Of a DNA stretch of 42,722 bases, positions 8,091 through 16,750 are shown one piece after another. The DNA lies in assembly GCF_013284055.1 (NCBI RefSeq), contig NZ_CP054144.1, positions 1-42,722 of the forward strand, read 5' to 3'. Numbering within the stretch: position 1 is the first letter of the stretch; each line of letters begins with the position of its first letter. The stretch comes from Deefgea piscis (GTDB taxonomy: Bacteria; Pseudomonadota; Gammaproteobacteria; Burkholderiales; Chitinibacteraceae). The notes under the pieces are model-generated. The model did not search any database, was not told the DNA's origin, and was given only the letters and a program-made list of their open reading frames with translations. Both the position numbers and the translations under genes were made by a program.

Positions 8091-8291
8091 AACTAACAGT
8101 ATGCTCACTTGGGTACACGACCCACCAGAGTAACATGTGATGCAGTGCCGAACAGTAAACACATTTATTTATAACGTTATAATAAATTATAATAGCAACA
8201 ACTGCCAACCAATATTATGCAAAATGACAACAACAATCCAATCTATTGAAAACCACCTCTTCTTTGGGGCATGGGGCATCCCCATCCGACG

Positions 8292-8342
8292 GTTATCCCA
8301 GCGGAGCGGATAACTAATAGTCGGTTCTTCTATAGGTTATAC
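8292..8342 (+). other. oriT: oriT-like region upstream of mobV
   Basis: Upstream of the relaxase is an inverted repeat, GTTATCC (8292-8298) and GGATAAC (8308-8314). It is followed by TATAGGTTATAC (8331-8342), which resembles the GTGTG/TTATAC nick region known from pMV158-type MobV plasmids. Position, inverted repeat and nick-like sequence fit a transfer origin about 40-90 bp before the relaxase start. The exact nick is not shown by the sequence. Confidence 0.5.
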
Positions 8343-8379
8343 TGATACCATTGAATAACAAGCACTTTTGGAGACATCG

Positions 8380-10044
8380 GTGAAAGAACAACGATTTCAG
8401 TTTGCACATGTCAATTTGTACTCACGCAGCCTTTCAACACTGACAACAAACAAAGGCGGAGCGCGTTGGACGATTGCCGACATCGCAGCCGAAGCCCGCC
8501 GAGATGCGGACAATTCACATCACGTGATAAACAAGAAAGAGCCTGTCATCATAGCGGGCTGCACGCTGTTTGAACTAGAAAACAAAGTCAACGAAAAGCT
8601 GGAAGCAGTGCGTATTGTCAGTAAAAAAGGGGTAGCAAAAAAAATCCGTTCTGATGCCAAAGTTTTAGCCGCTGCAATCTATTCATGGCCAGAAGCGATT
8701 GAAAATTTGGAAAAATATGAGCCGGGTGGATTAAATCCTAAAGCCTTACCTGAACGGATAAATAACTGGATTGAAGATGTTATAAAATTTCAAGAAAAAG
8801 AATTCAACAGCAAAATATTATGCGCAGCAGTACATTTAGACGAAGGATTTCCGCACCTACATGTTTATAGTTTATGTCTCGACAATGATGGGAAAATGTT
8901 GCATCCCGGATTTAGAGACAAAGAACAAACGATTAAAGAAGTTTTTCAAATTAGTGGCGATAAAAATATAGCCACTAAATCAGGCAACAGAGCATACATT
9001 GCGGCAATGAAGTTATGGCAAGATCGGTTTTACGAAGAAGTTTCTCAATTTCACGGAATGGATCGACTCGGTCCTAGAAGGCAACGCACACCAACACATC
9101 TATATAGATCACTCGACGCAAAAATTGTACGGCAGAAAATTTCAAATTCTCGCAGAAAAGCAAGAGATCAGGAGCTAAACGCAATAAATGAAGCTGCATT
9201 AATTTTAGGAAAAGTAAAAGACGCATCTAGAATAGTTGAACTTGCCGAAAAACTGACTACAGGCAACATCAAACTCCCAGAAATACAGCCATCATCCCCA
9301 TTAGACTCAAAAAAAGTTTATGCCATTGGTCTAAGCGCAGCAGGAACTGGAAAGAAAATATTGGGGCTTGGCCAAGAATTGTTTACACAAGAACAAATGC
9401 GAACGGCAATTAAAGCATCCGCCAATGAAGCAAACCTTCAAGCAAGAAGTATCGAACAAAAACGCTTTGAACCATTGATTAACACAGCAAAAGAAATATC
9501 AACACTCCCCGGCGAAGTTGACGAATTAATTAAACAAAAAATAGAACTAACAAAAGAAATAACAGAGCTAAACAAAATTAGACAAGTAACCGAAACATTA
9601 GCAAACGAAAATCGATGGGAAATCAGCGCGCAGACAGGGAAAACTCTAGGTGAGGTTGATACCGAAGTTAGTTCAGCATTAACAAAAAACGATGAATTTA
9701 AAATCGAGAGACATAAGCGAATTTTAAATCTACTGCAACGTGAAAGAAAACCTCTAATTGGCCGCATCGTCCAAGGAGCCATTGGCAGACTAGCCCAGCT
9801 TGCCAACATGGCAATCCGCTTTTCAAATGGAGATTGGAATCAAGTCAACTGGAACTCCGTTGAAGAAGATGCGGCTCGTGACGCTCTAAATAATGACAAT
9901 CAACCTATTGAAGCCATCATTCAGCAATTTGAGCACAATGCGCCAACATGGGCTGATCCACAAATTGCAAAACAAAAGATGGATGAATACAGACACTCCG
10001 CCGATGCATGGCTCAATAGTAATGACAGCACTTTTCAACCATGA
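8380..10044 (+). CDS. mobV: MobV-family (Mob/Pre) relaxase
   Basis: A relaxase of about 554 residues. The N-terminal third carries the MobV motif HLDEGFPHLHVY (about residues 152-163), the metal-binding H-x-D-E-x-x-P-H-x-H triad that positions the nicking reaction at oriT. The C-terminal half is a long charged helical region (about 330-450), typical for contacts with the coupling protein or dimerisation. Start choice: GTG at 8380 has GGAG six bases upstream, whereas the TTG at 8368 would overlap that Shine-Dalgarno sequence. No conjugation machinery is present, so the plasmid is mobilizable rather than self-transmissible. Confidence 0.9.
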   Translation: MKEQRFQFAHVNLYSRSLSTLTTNKGGARWTIADIAAEARRDADNSHHVINKKEPVIIAGCTLFELENKVNEKLEAVRIVSKKGVAKKIRSDAKVLAAAIYSWPEAIENLEKYEPGGLNPKALPERINNWIEDVIKFQEKEFNSKILCAAVHLDEGFPHLHVYSLCLDNDGKMLHPGFRDKEQTIKEVFQISGDKNIATKSGNRAYIAAMKLWQDRFYEEVSQFHGMDRLGPRRQRTPTHLYRSLDAKIVRQKISNSRRKARDQELNAINEAALILGKVKDASRIVELAEKLTTGNIKLPEIQPSSPLDSKKVYAIGLSAAGTGKKILGLGQELFTQEQMRTAIKASANEANLQARSIEQKRFEPLINTAKEISTLPGEVDELIKQKIELTKEITELNKIRQVTETLANENRWEISAQTGKTLGEVDTEVSSALTKNDEFKIERHKRILNLLQRERKPLIGRIVQGAIGRLAQLANMAIRFSNGDWNQVNWNSVEEDAARDALNNDNQPIEAIIQQFEHNAPTWADPQIAKQKMDEYRHSADAWLNSNDSTFQP

Positions 10045-10047
10045 AAA

Positions 10048-11325
10048 TCACACGGACATTAACTCCCCCCAGCTAGTGGTATATCTTGGCGTTCTGTGGC
10101 ATTGCTTCATCTGGCTGCTGTGCCCCATCAGTTCCGCTGCGCTCTTCACCGTATGGCGACCGTATTTCTGGTTAATGCTGTCTAGCGCGGCCATAAGTTT
10201 GGCGCGTTGCGGTGTAGTATCAGGAGCGAATAAATCTGGTTGGGTGTGAGCTTTGGCCTGAATGCCATCTAACATGACTCCGGCTTTCTGGTAGGGGTAG
10301 CCGGGGATGAAAATTTGTTTTAACCCGGCCAGCGCGGCGCCTTGCAGCGTTAATGTGTCGTCGCTGGGTATGGTGAGGGGCACGACGATGGAGCGGGATA
10401 GCTGTGGGTCGCGCTCGCAAAAAGGGTTGGTGCGGATAAATACGCTGATCTGGCTGGCGACAGACTGCTGGCGACGTAGTTTTTCGGCGGCGCTGGCCAC
10501 ATGCAGCGCGATGGCGGCTTGCAATTCGCTCAGCTGGCTGGTTTTTTGGCCAAACGAGCGAGTGGCAATGATTTGCCGTTTGGCGGACGCGGCATCTTCC
10601 AAATTAAGGATGGCTTCGCCGTTCAGCTCACGAATGATGTGCTCCATCAACACGCTGTAGCGCCGCCCCATTGCATTCGCAGGCGAGTTTTTTAGCGCGT
10701 ACACCGAGCCGATACCATCCGCAGTCAACCGTTGCGCCAATTTGCGGCCGATACCCCATATTTCATCCAATGGCAGCGTTTTTAGTAGTGCGTCCCAATC
10801 GGCTTGGGCTATCTCGTGGGTATTGCAAACCCCATTAGTAGCCCACGGCTGGATTTTCTTGGCGATGTGATTGGCCAGCTTGGCTAAGGTTTTACTCGGC
10901 GCGATGCCGACGCTAACGGGAATGCCGGTGCGTCGTGTGACATCGGCACGCATGTTCTGGCATTAGGCTGTGACTGCGGTAATGCCGCTCAGGTCTAAAA
11001 AACTTTCATCAATCGAGTAAATTTCCTGCTGAGGCGCATATCGGCCAAGGATAGCCATAACGCGGCGGCTTAAATCGCCATACAGAGCGTAATTGCTAGA
11101 AAAAACTGCAATGCCGTGTTGTTCGATCAGCTCTCGAATCTGATAGAGCGGCACCCCCATCGGCACGCCGAGCGCCTTGCTCTCATTGCTGCGCGCCACT
11201 ACACAGCCATCATTATTCGAAAGGACCACGATAGGCCGGGTACGTAATTTGGGCTGAAACACCCGCTCACACGAGGCGTAGAAATTATTGCAATCGACCA
11301 GCGCAATCTGGCGCAGCGGTAGCAT
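10048..11325 (-). pseudogene. umuC: UmuC-like DNA polymerase V subunit, interrupted by an in-frame stop
   Basis: Two parts in the same frame make a near-complete Y-family polymerase. The N-terminal 120 codons (11325-10963) contain [15 protein letters not shown] and [10 protein letters not shown] with the catalytic Asp/Glu residues. The remainder (from about 10959) has VSVGIAPSKTLAKLANHIAKK and the little-finger region. A TAA at 10963-10965 separates them, where homologues read about AYGQNMR. The triplets TAA TGC in place of the expected Tyr-Gly look like one inserted plus one lost base. It is either a real knockout or a consensus error. It overlaps umuD by one base. Confidence 0.85.
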
Positions 11326-11774
11326 TAAAACTGCCTCGCAATGCCCGATACCACACCAAACACTTCAAACTCCTGTTCGGGGCTGACGGTGATGGGCTGG
11401 TAATCAGGGTTGGCCGGCTGCAAAATCAGGTTTTTCCCACAGATCAGTAGCCGTTTCAGCGTAAATTCACCATCCAGTGTGGCGACCACAATATCACCGG
11501 ATTTAGCCTGCCTACCCCGGTCCACAATCAACAAATCGCCGTCACAGATATGCTCTTCTATCATCGAATCGCCTTTGGCGCGCAACAGCAACGTGGATGC
11601 CTTATCCTGAATCATATGCTCGTCCAGACTCAGATAATCATCCAGATAACCTTCAGCTGGGCTGGGAAAACCAGCGGGGATAGGCGTAGCGCAATAAGCG
11701 ATACGATTGGTGGGCTGATCTGGCGGGCAGCGAAAAACCCTCCAGTGCTGATCGTGCAAAAGTTCGGCTGACAT
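11325..11774 (-). CDS. umuD: UmuD-like S24 autoprotease
   Basis: This 149-residue S24 peptidase has the nucleophile in AKGDSM (Ser70), the general-base Lys in FTLKRL (Lys107) and a likely Ala34-Gly35 autocleavage site in IPAGFPSP. In UmuD, RecA-stimulated self-cleavage activates polymerase V for translesion synthesis. Its stop overlaps the umuC start (TAATG type), so the two are coupled. Upstream is a LexA-like palindrome at 11790-11803. All key residues are intact, unlike umuC. Confidence 0.9.
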   Translation of the reverse strand: MSAELLHDQHWRVFRCPPDQPTNRIAYCATPIPAGFPSPAEGYLDDYLSLDEHMIQDKASTLLLRAKGDSMIEEHICDGDLLIVDRGRQAKSGDIVVATLDGEFTLKRLLICGKNLILQPANPDYQPITVSPEQEFEVFGVVSGIARQF

Positions 11775-11789
11775 TTTAACAAACCATAC

Positions 11790-11803
11790 AGAACGAATGT
11801 TCT
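11790..11803. promoter_or_regulatory. LexA-like palindrome shared by umuDC and the SRAP gene
   Basis: AGAACGAATGTTCT is a palindromic GAAC-N4-GTTC site. It lies 15 bp before the umuD start codon and 46 bp before the SRAP start codon, in the only intergenic gap of two divergent SOS genes. GAAC-N4-GTTC is the core of LexA sites in Bacillus and of some alternative proteobacterial LexA proteins; it is not the E. coli CTG-N10-CAG box. It probably controls both directions. Confidence 0.65.
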
Positions 11804-11849
11804 ATATTCTGGGCTTTACTACGCAGAAAGTAAACTGGAGGAGACAGAC

Positions 11850-12542
11850 GTGTGCGGACGATTTGCACTATATGCCGATACAGCCTTGATTCGGGAACGC
11901 TTCCAGTTACGCGATCTACCAACAGGATTTGCGCCACATTACAATTTTGCCCCTAGCCTGCCACTACTGACGATACGCCCAGACGCACAGGGAGGGCGCG
12001 TAGCCAGAATGCGCCGCTGGGGCTTGGTGCCGCATTGGGCGGCAGACGCTAAAATCGGGAACAAGCTCAGTAATGCCCGTGCCGAAACCGCATGGCAAAA
12101 GCCTTCATTTCGCGATGCCTTCCACATTGGCCGCTGCATTATCTCGGCTTCAGGCTACTACGAATGGCAGACACGGGAAGAAGGCGGCAAACTGGTTAAG
12201 CAGCCGTATTACCTGTACGCACAGAGCGGCGAGACGCTGGCCATGGCCGGGCTGGTTTCGTTATGGATAGCCCCGGACGGTAGCAAACTGCCGACCTGCT
12301 GCGTGCTGACTACCACACCAAACAACATGACCGCTGAGATTCACGAACGCATGCCGGTTCTGCTGACTAGCCCTGCGGCAGAGGAAATTTGGCTGAACGA
12401 CGACAGCCCGCTAGGTGCAGTGCGTGAGCTTTGCGCACCGTGCAATGAGAATTATTTGCTAACCCATATGGTCAGCAGACGTGTGAATGCCGCAAGGGAA
12501 AATGATTCAGGACTAATGGCGATTTATGCCGATCCGCAGTAA
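11850..12542 (+). CDS. yedK: SOS response-associated peptidase (SRAP/YedK/HMCES family)
   Basis: This 230-residue SRAP protein has catalytic Cys2 directly after the initiator (M-CGRF). It also has the NARAET block, YYEWQ with the active-site Glu, and IHERMPVLL with the active-site His. SRAP proteins crosslink covalently through Cys2 to abasic sites in single-stranded DNA and protect them. The start is a GTG at 11850 behind a strong GGAGGAG, which places Cys second as the chemistry requires. The gene is divergent from umuDC and probably under the same LexA-like operator. Confidence 0.92.
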   Translation: MCGRFALYADTALIRERFQLRDLPTGFAPHYNFAPSLPLLTIRPDAQGGRVARMRRWGLVPHWAADAKIGNKLSNARAETAWQKPSFRDAFHIGRCIISASGYYEWQTREEGGKLVKQPYYLYAQSGETLAMAGLVSLWIAPDGSKLPTCCVLTTTPNNMTAEIHERMPVLLTSPAAEEIWLNDDSPLGAVRELCAPCNENYLLTHMVSRRVNAARENDSGLMAIYADPQ

Positions 12543-12547
12543 CGTGA

Positions 12548-12946
12548 TTAACGTAAGCGCGCCAGTTCTACACGCCCCAACTGCTGCCGTAGCTGTTGAT
12601 TTTCAGCATCCAGACTGCTTAAAGCCGATCTCAGTTGTAAAATTAACTCATGTTGCGCGCTAGCCTGCTCAGCAAGTGATTTCTTGTCAGCTACATGCTG
12701 CCGAATATACGCCATACATTTCTGAATTTCGGCGTTGGCCGCATCAACACAAGCGTCATAACCGGCTTGGTAGCCTTGGTTATAGCCATTATTCAAACCA
12801 CGCTCATAACCTTCATCAATCCCCTGATTGTAGCCAGCCGTTCGGCCTTGCAGAATCCCCGTCGCAATCCCTTCATTGAATCCCTGAAGACGACCAGAGT
12901 GCCGTTCAGCCATAGCACGCTCAACAGACCCATAATAGTTACTCAT
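12548..12946 (-). CDS. Protein with 12 tandem GxxxG tetrads and a coiled coil
   Basis: About 132 residues from ATG 12946. From residue 18 to 65 glycine occurs at every fourth position for 12 tetrads (GRLQ, GFNE, GIAT and so on to GYDA). This is the 'deca-GX3' pattern seen in Yae1-type proteins and in the FliH/YscL family, where such helices pack through a glycine face. The C-terminal half (about 80-130) is a Leu/Gln-rich coiled coil. Function on this plasmid is unknown. An in-frame ATG at 12967 is possible. It lies divergent from the XRE regulator. Confidence 0.65.
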   Translation of the reverse strand: MSNYYGSVERAMAERHSGRLQGFNEGIATGILQGRTAGYNQGIDEGYERGLNNGYNQGYQAGYDACVDAANAEIQKCMAYIRQHVADKKSLAEQASAQHELILQLRSALSSLDAENQQLRQQLGRVELARLR

Positions 12947-13016
12947 GATGCGCCAGCCCCTATCCACCTTGTAATCAAATTCACGCCAACAAGTATCGTC
13001 AGCCAGAAGAAATGTA

Positions 13017-13045
13017 GAATATAATCGTAATTGTAGATTATATTC
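13017..13045. promoter_or_regulatory. Inverted-repeat operator upstream of the XRE regulator
   Basis: GAATATAATC (13017-13026) and its exact complement GATTATATTC (13036-13045) are separated by 9 bp, in the gap between the divergent GxxxG-repeat gene and the XRE gene. Position and symmetry fit an autoregulatory operator for the dimeric XRE protein 40 bp downstream. Binding is inferred. Confidence 0.6.
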
Positions 13046-13084
13046 CGTGGAGCTGTAGTCGCCAAATGCTCAATCTTGTGCCTG

Positions 13085-13345
13085 ATGACACAAGACTACG
13101 AGCAACTCAAAAAACGACTGGCACTCAATATCAAGATCGCCAGAAAAACGGCAAAGATGTCGCAAGAGGCACTGGCTCTGAACGCTGATGTAGATCGCAC
13201 ATACGTCTCACAGCTGGAACGGGGCATCGCCAATCCATCATTATTAATTTTGTGTCGATTGGCAGATATTTTGCAGGTGGATATTCTTGATTTACTTGCC
13301 AGATCAACTGACATGGCCAGCCATGAAGGTGATTCGTCTATTTGA
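13085..13345 (+). CDS. XRE-family small regulator
   Basis: About 86 residues, nearly all a lambda-repressor-like helix-turn-helix: KMSQEALALNADVDRTYVSQLERGIANPSL is the canonical block (helix 2-turn-helix 3 with the ERG motif). The ATG at 13085 is preferred over a TTG at 13076. Such regulators often control the nearby genes or restriction-modification systems; none of the latter is seen here. A perfect inverted repeat lies upstream at 13017-13045. Two genes for exported proteins follow on the same strand. Confidence 0.85.
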   Translation: MTQDYEQLKKRLALNIKIARKTAKMSQEALALNADVDRTYVSQLERGIANPSLLILCRLADILQVDILDLLARSTDMASHEGDSSI

Positions 13346-13394
13346 GTGGGGGCGCAGCACATTTTGATCAATTTCACGTCATGTGGAGCAAATT

Positions 13395-13832
13395 GTGCAT
13401 CGTACTGTCGTCATTTTTCTAGCTATTACCATCGGCAATGTAGCATTCGCAGCCTCAAGCGATTCAATCACCTCAGTGCAAAACGCATTTGAATGCAAAC
13501 AGCGTCTTGCCGACACACCAGCCATACGATCTGCTTTAGGCAATAAAGAAAAAAGTGAACTACGTGAAACGGGTCTAAGTGGCAATTACACGCTCAGCCA
13601 GCCCATCAAAGTTTTTGGCTACGAACTTCATAACGTCCATATCTCTGAAGATGCTGACACCGGAACCAGCTACAGCATCACCCTCCCCAAAAGTGAACTG
13701 AAAAAACTAGCACAAACGGCCAAACTGAAAGCCAATGATGGCAGCTACTACCGTGCCTTCAAAGGCGGGCATATCGAAGCAGGCAACAGCGCCCCCGGCA
13801 GCATTGCCCTGTCATGTATTTGGGCGAACTAA
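13395..13832 (+). CDS. Exported protein of unknown function
   Basis: About 145 residues with a clear signal peptide (MHRTVVIFLAITIGNVAFA, then AS). The mature part contains two Cys residues (FECKQ and LSCIWAN) that could form a disulfide, and the segment LSGNYTLSQPIKVFG. GTG 13395 is chosen as start because GGAG lies six bases upstream; GTG 13383 would overlap that site. The stop is 3 bp before the next ATG, so it is co-transcribed with the lipoprotein gene. No family recognised. Confidence 0.65.
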   Translation: MHRTVVIFLAITIGNVAFAASSDSITSVQNAFECKQRLADTPAIRSALGNKEKSELRETGLSGNYTLSQPIKVFGYELHNVHISEDADTGTSYSITLPKSELKKLAQTAKLKANDGSYYRAFKGGHIEAGNSAPGSIALSCIWAN

Positions 13833-13835
13833 ATC

Positions 13836-14663
13836 ATGCGGATTTCACTTTTTATCACCAGCATCTCGGCCACTGCTTTACTAGGCTGCACCACGACCCC
13901 CATGCAAGACGGAAGTACCAAAGTCACTATTAGCCCAGCGCAACTTATTAAATTGCCTCAAGCAGCAGCTGACCAGCCAATTCAACGCAACAACCCCAAT
14001 TTTTATAGCAATGGCACAGCACTTGTCCTTGCTGAGCACCGGCAAGCACTGAATGCGACACCCCGAGGTTTTCTTGCACTTGGCAATGCGTGTGGCTATG
14101 CCATCTTGCACGCAACGATGTCAGGCCAAGAGCTTCGTGCGGACGAAGTCGATGAATGCGCGAGGCACTATCAGAGTCTGGCAAGCAATACCAAACAGCA
14201 AGAAATACAGTCATCGCCAGAACTGGCCAAACTCAGCTGGGGCGGTGCAGATCGCGAACAGATCAAAACTGCGTTTAGCCATTTTGCAAATACTGTAATA
14301 CGTGACTTGAAGGGAAAAAATCAATTCTTTGTGCGAACAAAAGTCGGCATCCGCTGGTTCGACCAGCAGGCAAAAGCATACGTAGTAGATATTGCATATG
14401 GTGCTCACTCGGTCAGTCGCGGCAACAACATTGTGTTGAAATACCTACCCGACCCCTTTTTACTATCCGGCACAGCGGATGACTATCGCAACGTTGAAGC
14501 AGTTAAAAATCGTTACGGTTACTTCATCTGCAATCTGTACATGACAGGCTCAGCCAAGACCAAAAAATCAGGTAGCAATATCGACCGGCTACTGGTAATG
14601 GATATTGATCGCTTTGATTGTTTAGATGACAGCGGCAAGATTAAATTAACGGGAAGCAAGTAA
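13836..14663 (+). CDS. Putative lipoprotein
   Basis: A 275-residue protein with a short signal sequence ending in a lipobox, SATALLGC (Cys18), followed by a Thr-rich linker and a soluble domain. It is probably anchored to the outer or inner membrane. The segment RGFLALGNACGYAILHATM is the most hydrophobic mature part. It starts 3 bp after the exported protein gene, so the two may work together in the envelope. I do not recognise the domain. Confidence 0.7.
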   Translation: MRISLFITSISATALLGCTTTPMQDGSTKVTISPAQLIKLPQAAADQPIQRNNPNFYSNGTALVLAEHRQALNATPRGFLALGNACGYAILHATMSGQELRADEVDECARHYQSLASNTKQQEIQSSPELAKLSWGGADREQIKTAFSHFANTVIRDLKGKNQFFVRTKVGIRWFDQQAKAYVVDIAYGAHSVSRGNNIVLKYLPDPFLLSGTADDYRNVEAVKNRYGYFICNLYMTGSAKTKKSGSNIDRLLVMDIDRFDCLDDSGKIKLTGSK

Positions 14664-14717
14664 ATCGCGCCATCCCGCTATAACGGAATTAACGACACAG
14701 GTTCGGAGGAGAACGGT

Positions 14718-15029
14718 GTGAATGACAAAAATATGAATCAGGTGCTGAATGAAATGGAAAAAACAGCACAGGTCATCGAAGCTTTTGTAGCGGCAGCCGT
14801 CCCCGATCAGCTATCGCACGATGGTTTTCTGGTGGCGCAGTATTTCCCACAATTCATCCGCAGGCATATCGCGGATATTCAAAAATTACAGCTGACTGAA
14901 CACTGCTACCCGGCCTTGCCCGAAAACACAGATGATCCGGTTCGAGCAGACGTGGATCGCATTCACCTACAGAACCAGAACGTTTCGGCTTGGCTCAACG
15001 AACAAATCACACACACGGGAAAAAGATGA
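14718..15029 (+). CDS. Hypothetical 103-residue protein
   Basis: A GTG start at 14718 behind GGAGGA gives a soluble, mostly helical, slightly acidic protein (MNQVLNEMEKTAQVIEAF at the start). No family recognised. Its stop overlaps the next ATG (ATGA), indicating coupling with the short exported protein downstream. It may belong to the same operon as the lipoprotein, 54 bp upstream. Confidence 0.6.
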   Translation: MNDKNMNQVLNEMEKTAQVIEAFVAAAVPDQLSHDGFLVAQYFPQFIRRHIADIQKLQLTEHCYPALPENTDDPVRADVDRIHLQNQNVSAWLNEQITHTGKR

Positions 15030-15244
15030 AAACCAAAATATTATTGGCTTTCATCTTCAATGGCATAACTGCAACCGCTCTTGCAGAAATGCCGGTAGTT
15101 CTACTTGATGAACCCATTAAACAACAAAAGCAATTCACGCATAAACGCTCAGAAAAGCAAACCGATCATCCAGACACAGCCTCAGCTGGCGGCGTAAAGC
15201 GCGCCAAAAATCCACGTAAAGCTTCCAGCTCACCAACCCGCTGA
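15026..15244 (+). CDS. Short putative exported protein, 3' end antisense to kfrA
   Basis: A 72-residue frame starts at ATG 15026 inside the stop of the previous gene. It has a signal-like N-terminus (MKTKILLAFIFNGITATALA) followed by a charged tail. Its last 79 bp overlap the 3' end of the convergent kfrA-like gene on the other strand, so the tail may be read-through into foreign sequence. The signal peptide and coupling argue that it is expressed; function is unknown. Confidence 0.5.
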   Translation: MKTKILLAFIFNGITATALAEMPVVLLDEPIKQQKQFTHKRSEKQTDHPDTASAGGVKRAKNPRKASSSPTR

Positions 15245-16083
15245 GCAGCCAATTCAGCAGTACGAGCAGCCTCTTCACGAACTTTTTCGAACGCGGCACG
15301 CTCTTCTTTTAGCTCAGTTTGAAGAGCAACTTCCCGGTTTTCTGCCGCCAAAATACGAGATTCAGCTTGGCTCAGCAACGCGGATGCAGTATGCGCAGAC
15401 TGCTCTGAAAGGCTCAATCGTTTATTCAACTCGACGGCCTGCGCTTTTAATTCATCACGTTCAGATATTGCAGACTGGCGCTCAAGATCAGCAGCCGACT
15501 TGTCCGCATGAGCCCGATCTAACTCAGCTTTCAAATCAGCAACGCGCAGCTCAAGCTCTTGATTCCTAGCAATCTCAGTATTGCACGCCGATTGCAACGC
15601 AAGTTTCTCGGACTGCAATTCATTATTAATCGCTTGTTCATTTTGAATAAGCACCTGAGCATCACCCAATGCTTTTTCACAATCAACCAATTGAAGCTGC
15701 AACGCCTCAAATTCAGCACGAACCCCTTCAAAAGCCTCACTTAACTGAGAACGCAAGGTTTCAGCCTCAACACGCTCCGCCTCCCAGCCAGACTGAGCCG
15801 CAAGCAAACTTTCATTGGCCAAGTCTTGAGCATCTTTCCAAAGATTTGCGACCAATACCTGAGCCGACTGAAGTACTGCTGGTGGCACGACAACTTCAAC
15901 AGGTGCAGCCGTTGCAGTTTGAAGACGCCGCCATTCCTTCATTACTACAGACGCCGCATTCATATCAACACCCGCTTTTGCACGAACAGCGGCAACAGTT
16001 GGAAAATCCGCACGGCCAGATTCTTCATACAAAGCTTTAGCAGCAACAAGTACGCGCTCACGAATCGCCTGATCGATGTCCAT
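15166..16083 (-). CDS. kfrA: KfrA-like plasmid DNA-binding coiled-coil protein
   Basis: About 305 residues. The N-terminal 100 residues form the KfrA-type DNA-binding domain (AIRERVLVAAKALYEESGRADFPTVAAVRAKAG). Residues about 120-290 are a continuous Ala/Glu/Leu coiled coil. KfrA proteins bind operators near their own promoter, form filaments and support plasmid stability. ATG 16083 is chosen because GGAG lies seven bases upstream; the in-frame ATG at 16146 would add an unrelated hydrophobic stretch. A symmetrical operator lies at 16112-16130. Confidence 0.82.
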   Translation of the reverse strand: MDIDQAIRERVLVAAKALYEESGRADFPTVAAVRAKAGVDMNAASVVMKEWRRLQTATAAPVEVVVPPAVLQSAQVLVANLWKDAQDLANESLLAAQSGWEAERVEAETLRSQLSEAFEGVRAEFEALQLQLVDCEKALGDAQVLIQNEQAINNELQSEKLALQSACNTEIARNQELELRVADLKAELDRAHADKSAADLERQSAISERDELKAQAVELNKRLSLSEQSAHTASALLSQAESRILAAENREVALQTELKEERAAFEKVREEAARTAELAAQRVGELEALRGFLARFTPPAEAVSG

Positions 16084-16111
16084 ACCAAAACTCCATAAGA
16101 AAAATAACAAT

Positions 16112-16130
16112 ATAAGAATAATATTCTTAT
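16112..16130. promoter_or_regulatory. Operator-like inverted repeat upstream of kfrA
   Basis: ATAAGAATA and TATTCTTAT are perfect complements around one central base, about 30 bp before the kfrA start. KfrA proteins typically autorepress at a symmetric site here. The site is seen; the binding is inferred. Confidence 0.6.
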
Positions 16131-16146
16131 TTTTCTTCTTATGCAA

Positions 16147-16507
16147 ATATTATTTAGATCATGTTTAAGTGACGCGACACATGAAAATTCAAAATTAAGT
16201 GGAAGATGGGTCAAGTGGTCGTGGAATACCCCCGCCCCGGCAATTTGGGGCAAGGATATGCCGCGAAAGCCACTTGATGCAGCTGGAACGACCAAACGCT
16301 CAGGCCAAGGAGGGGGGTTTGCTTTTCAACCCAACCCCCGCGAGCCTGCCGGGCGGCACCGGCGCGAGAATCCAAAACCGAAGCGGTTTTGGTCGTAGGG
16401 ACGACGAAAAAGTGAAGGATTGAAGCCGCAACGCGAGTGAGACTAGAAGCGCAGCGACGAAGGCTCAATGCGCAGCACGAAAGCCTGACCCGAAGAGGCA
16501 CCCCCAC
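16147..16507. other. Gene-free block with hairpins, candidate origin region
   Basis: No credible gene lies in this 360-bp stretch. It changes abruptly from AT-rich to GC-rich sequence. It contains a perfect 9-bp hairpin CCAAAACCG/CGGTTTTGG (16372-16392) immediately followed by GTCGT/ACGAC (16392-16405). In ColE2-type plasmids the origin is a short site downstream of rep. This block and 16751-16906 are the two candidates. Confidence 0.4.
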
Positions 16508-16750
16508 CTATGACTTTGGCAACATCGCTTTCAAATGAGCTAAATGAGCGCGAGCAACATCACGATCAGTCAAAAGCAAATTATCCGGGGCCTGAAGATT
16601 TAAAATCTTCAACACATTAGAAAGGTAAGGTTTACGAGCACCAGAAAGCTGAGAAAGAGCATTCAAAATAACAGAATCACCCTGAGTTTCACGCAACCAA
16701 GCTAAAACACGGCGATCACGATCATTCGCCAAAATCACCAAATCATCCAT
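16508..16750 (-). CDS. Hypothetical 80-residue protein downstream of rep
   Basis: A small protein starting MDDLVILANDRDRR, with likely helical segments (RRVLAWLRETQG, LTDRDVARAHLAHLKAM). The region ILNALSQLSGARKPYLSNVLKIL has a helix-turn-helix-like spacing, so DNA binding is possible. It lies about 150 bp after rep on the same strand. No family recognised. Confidence 0.55.
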   Translation of the reverse strand: MDDLVILANDRDRRVLAWLRETQGDSVILNALSQLSGARKPYLSNVLKILNLQAPDNLLLTDRDVARAHLAHLKAMLPKS

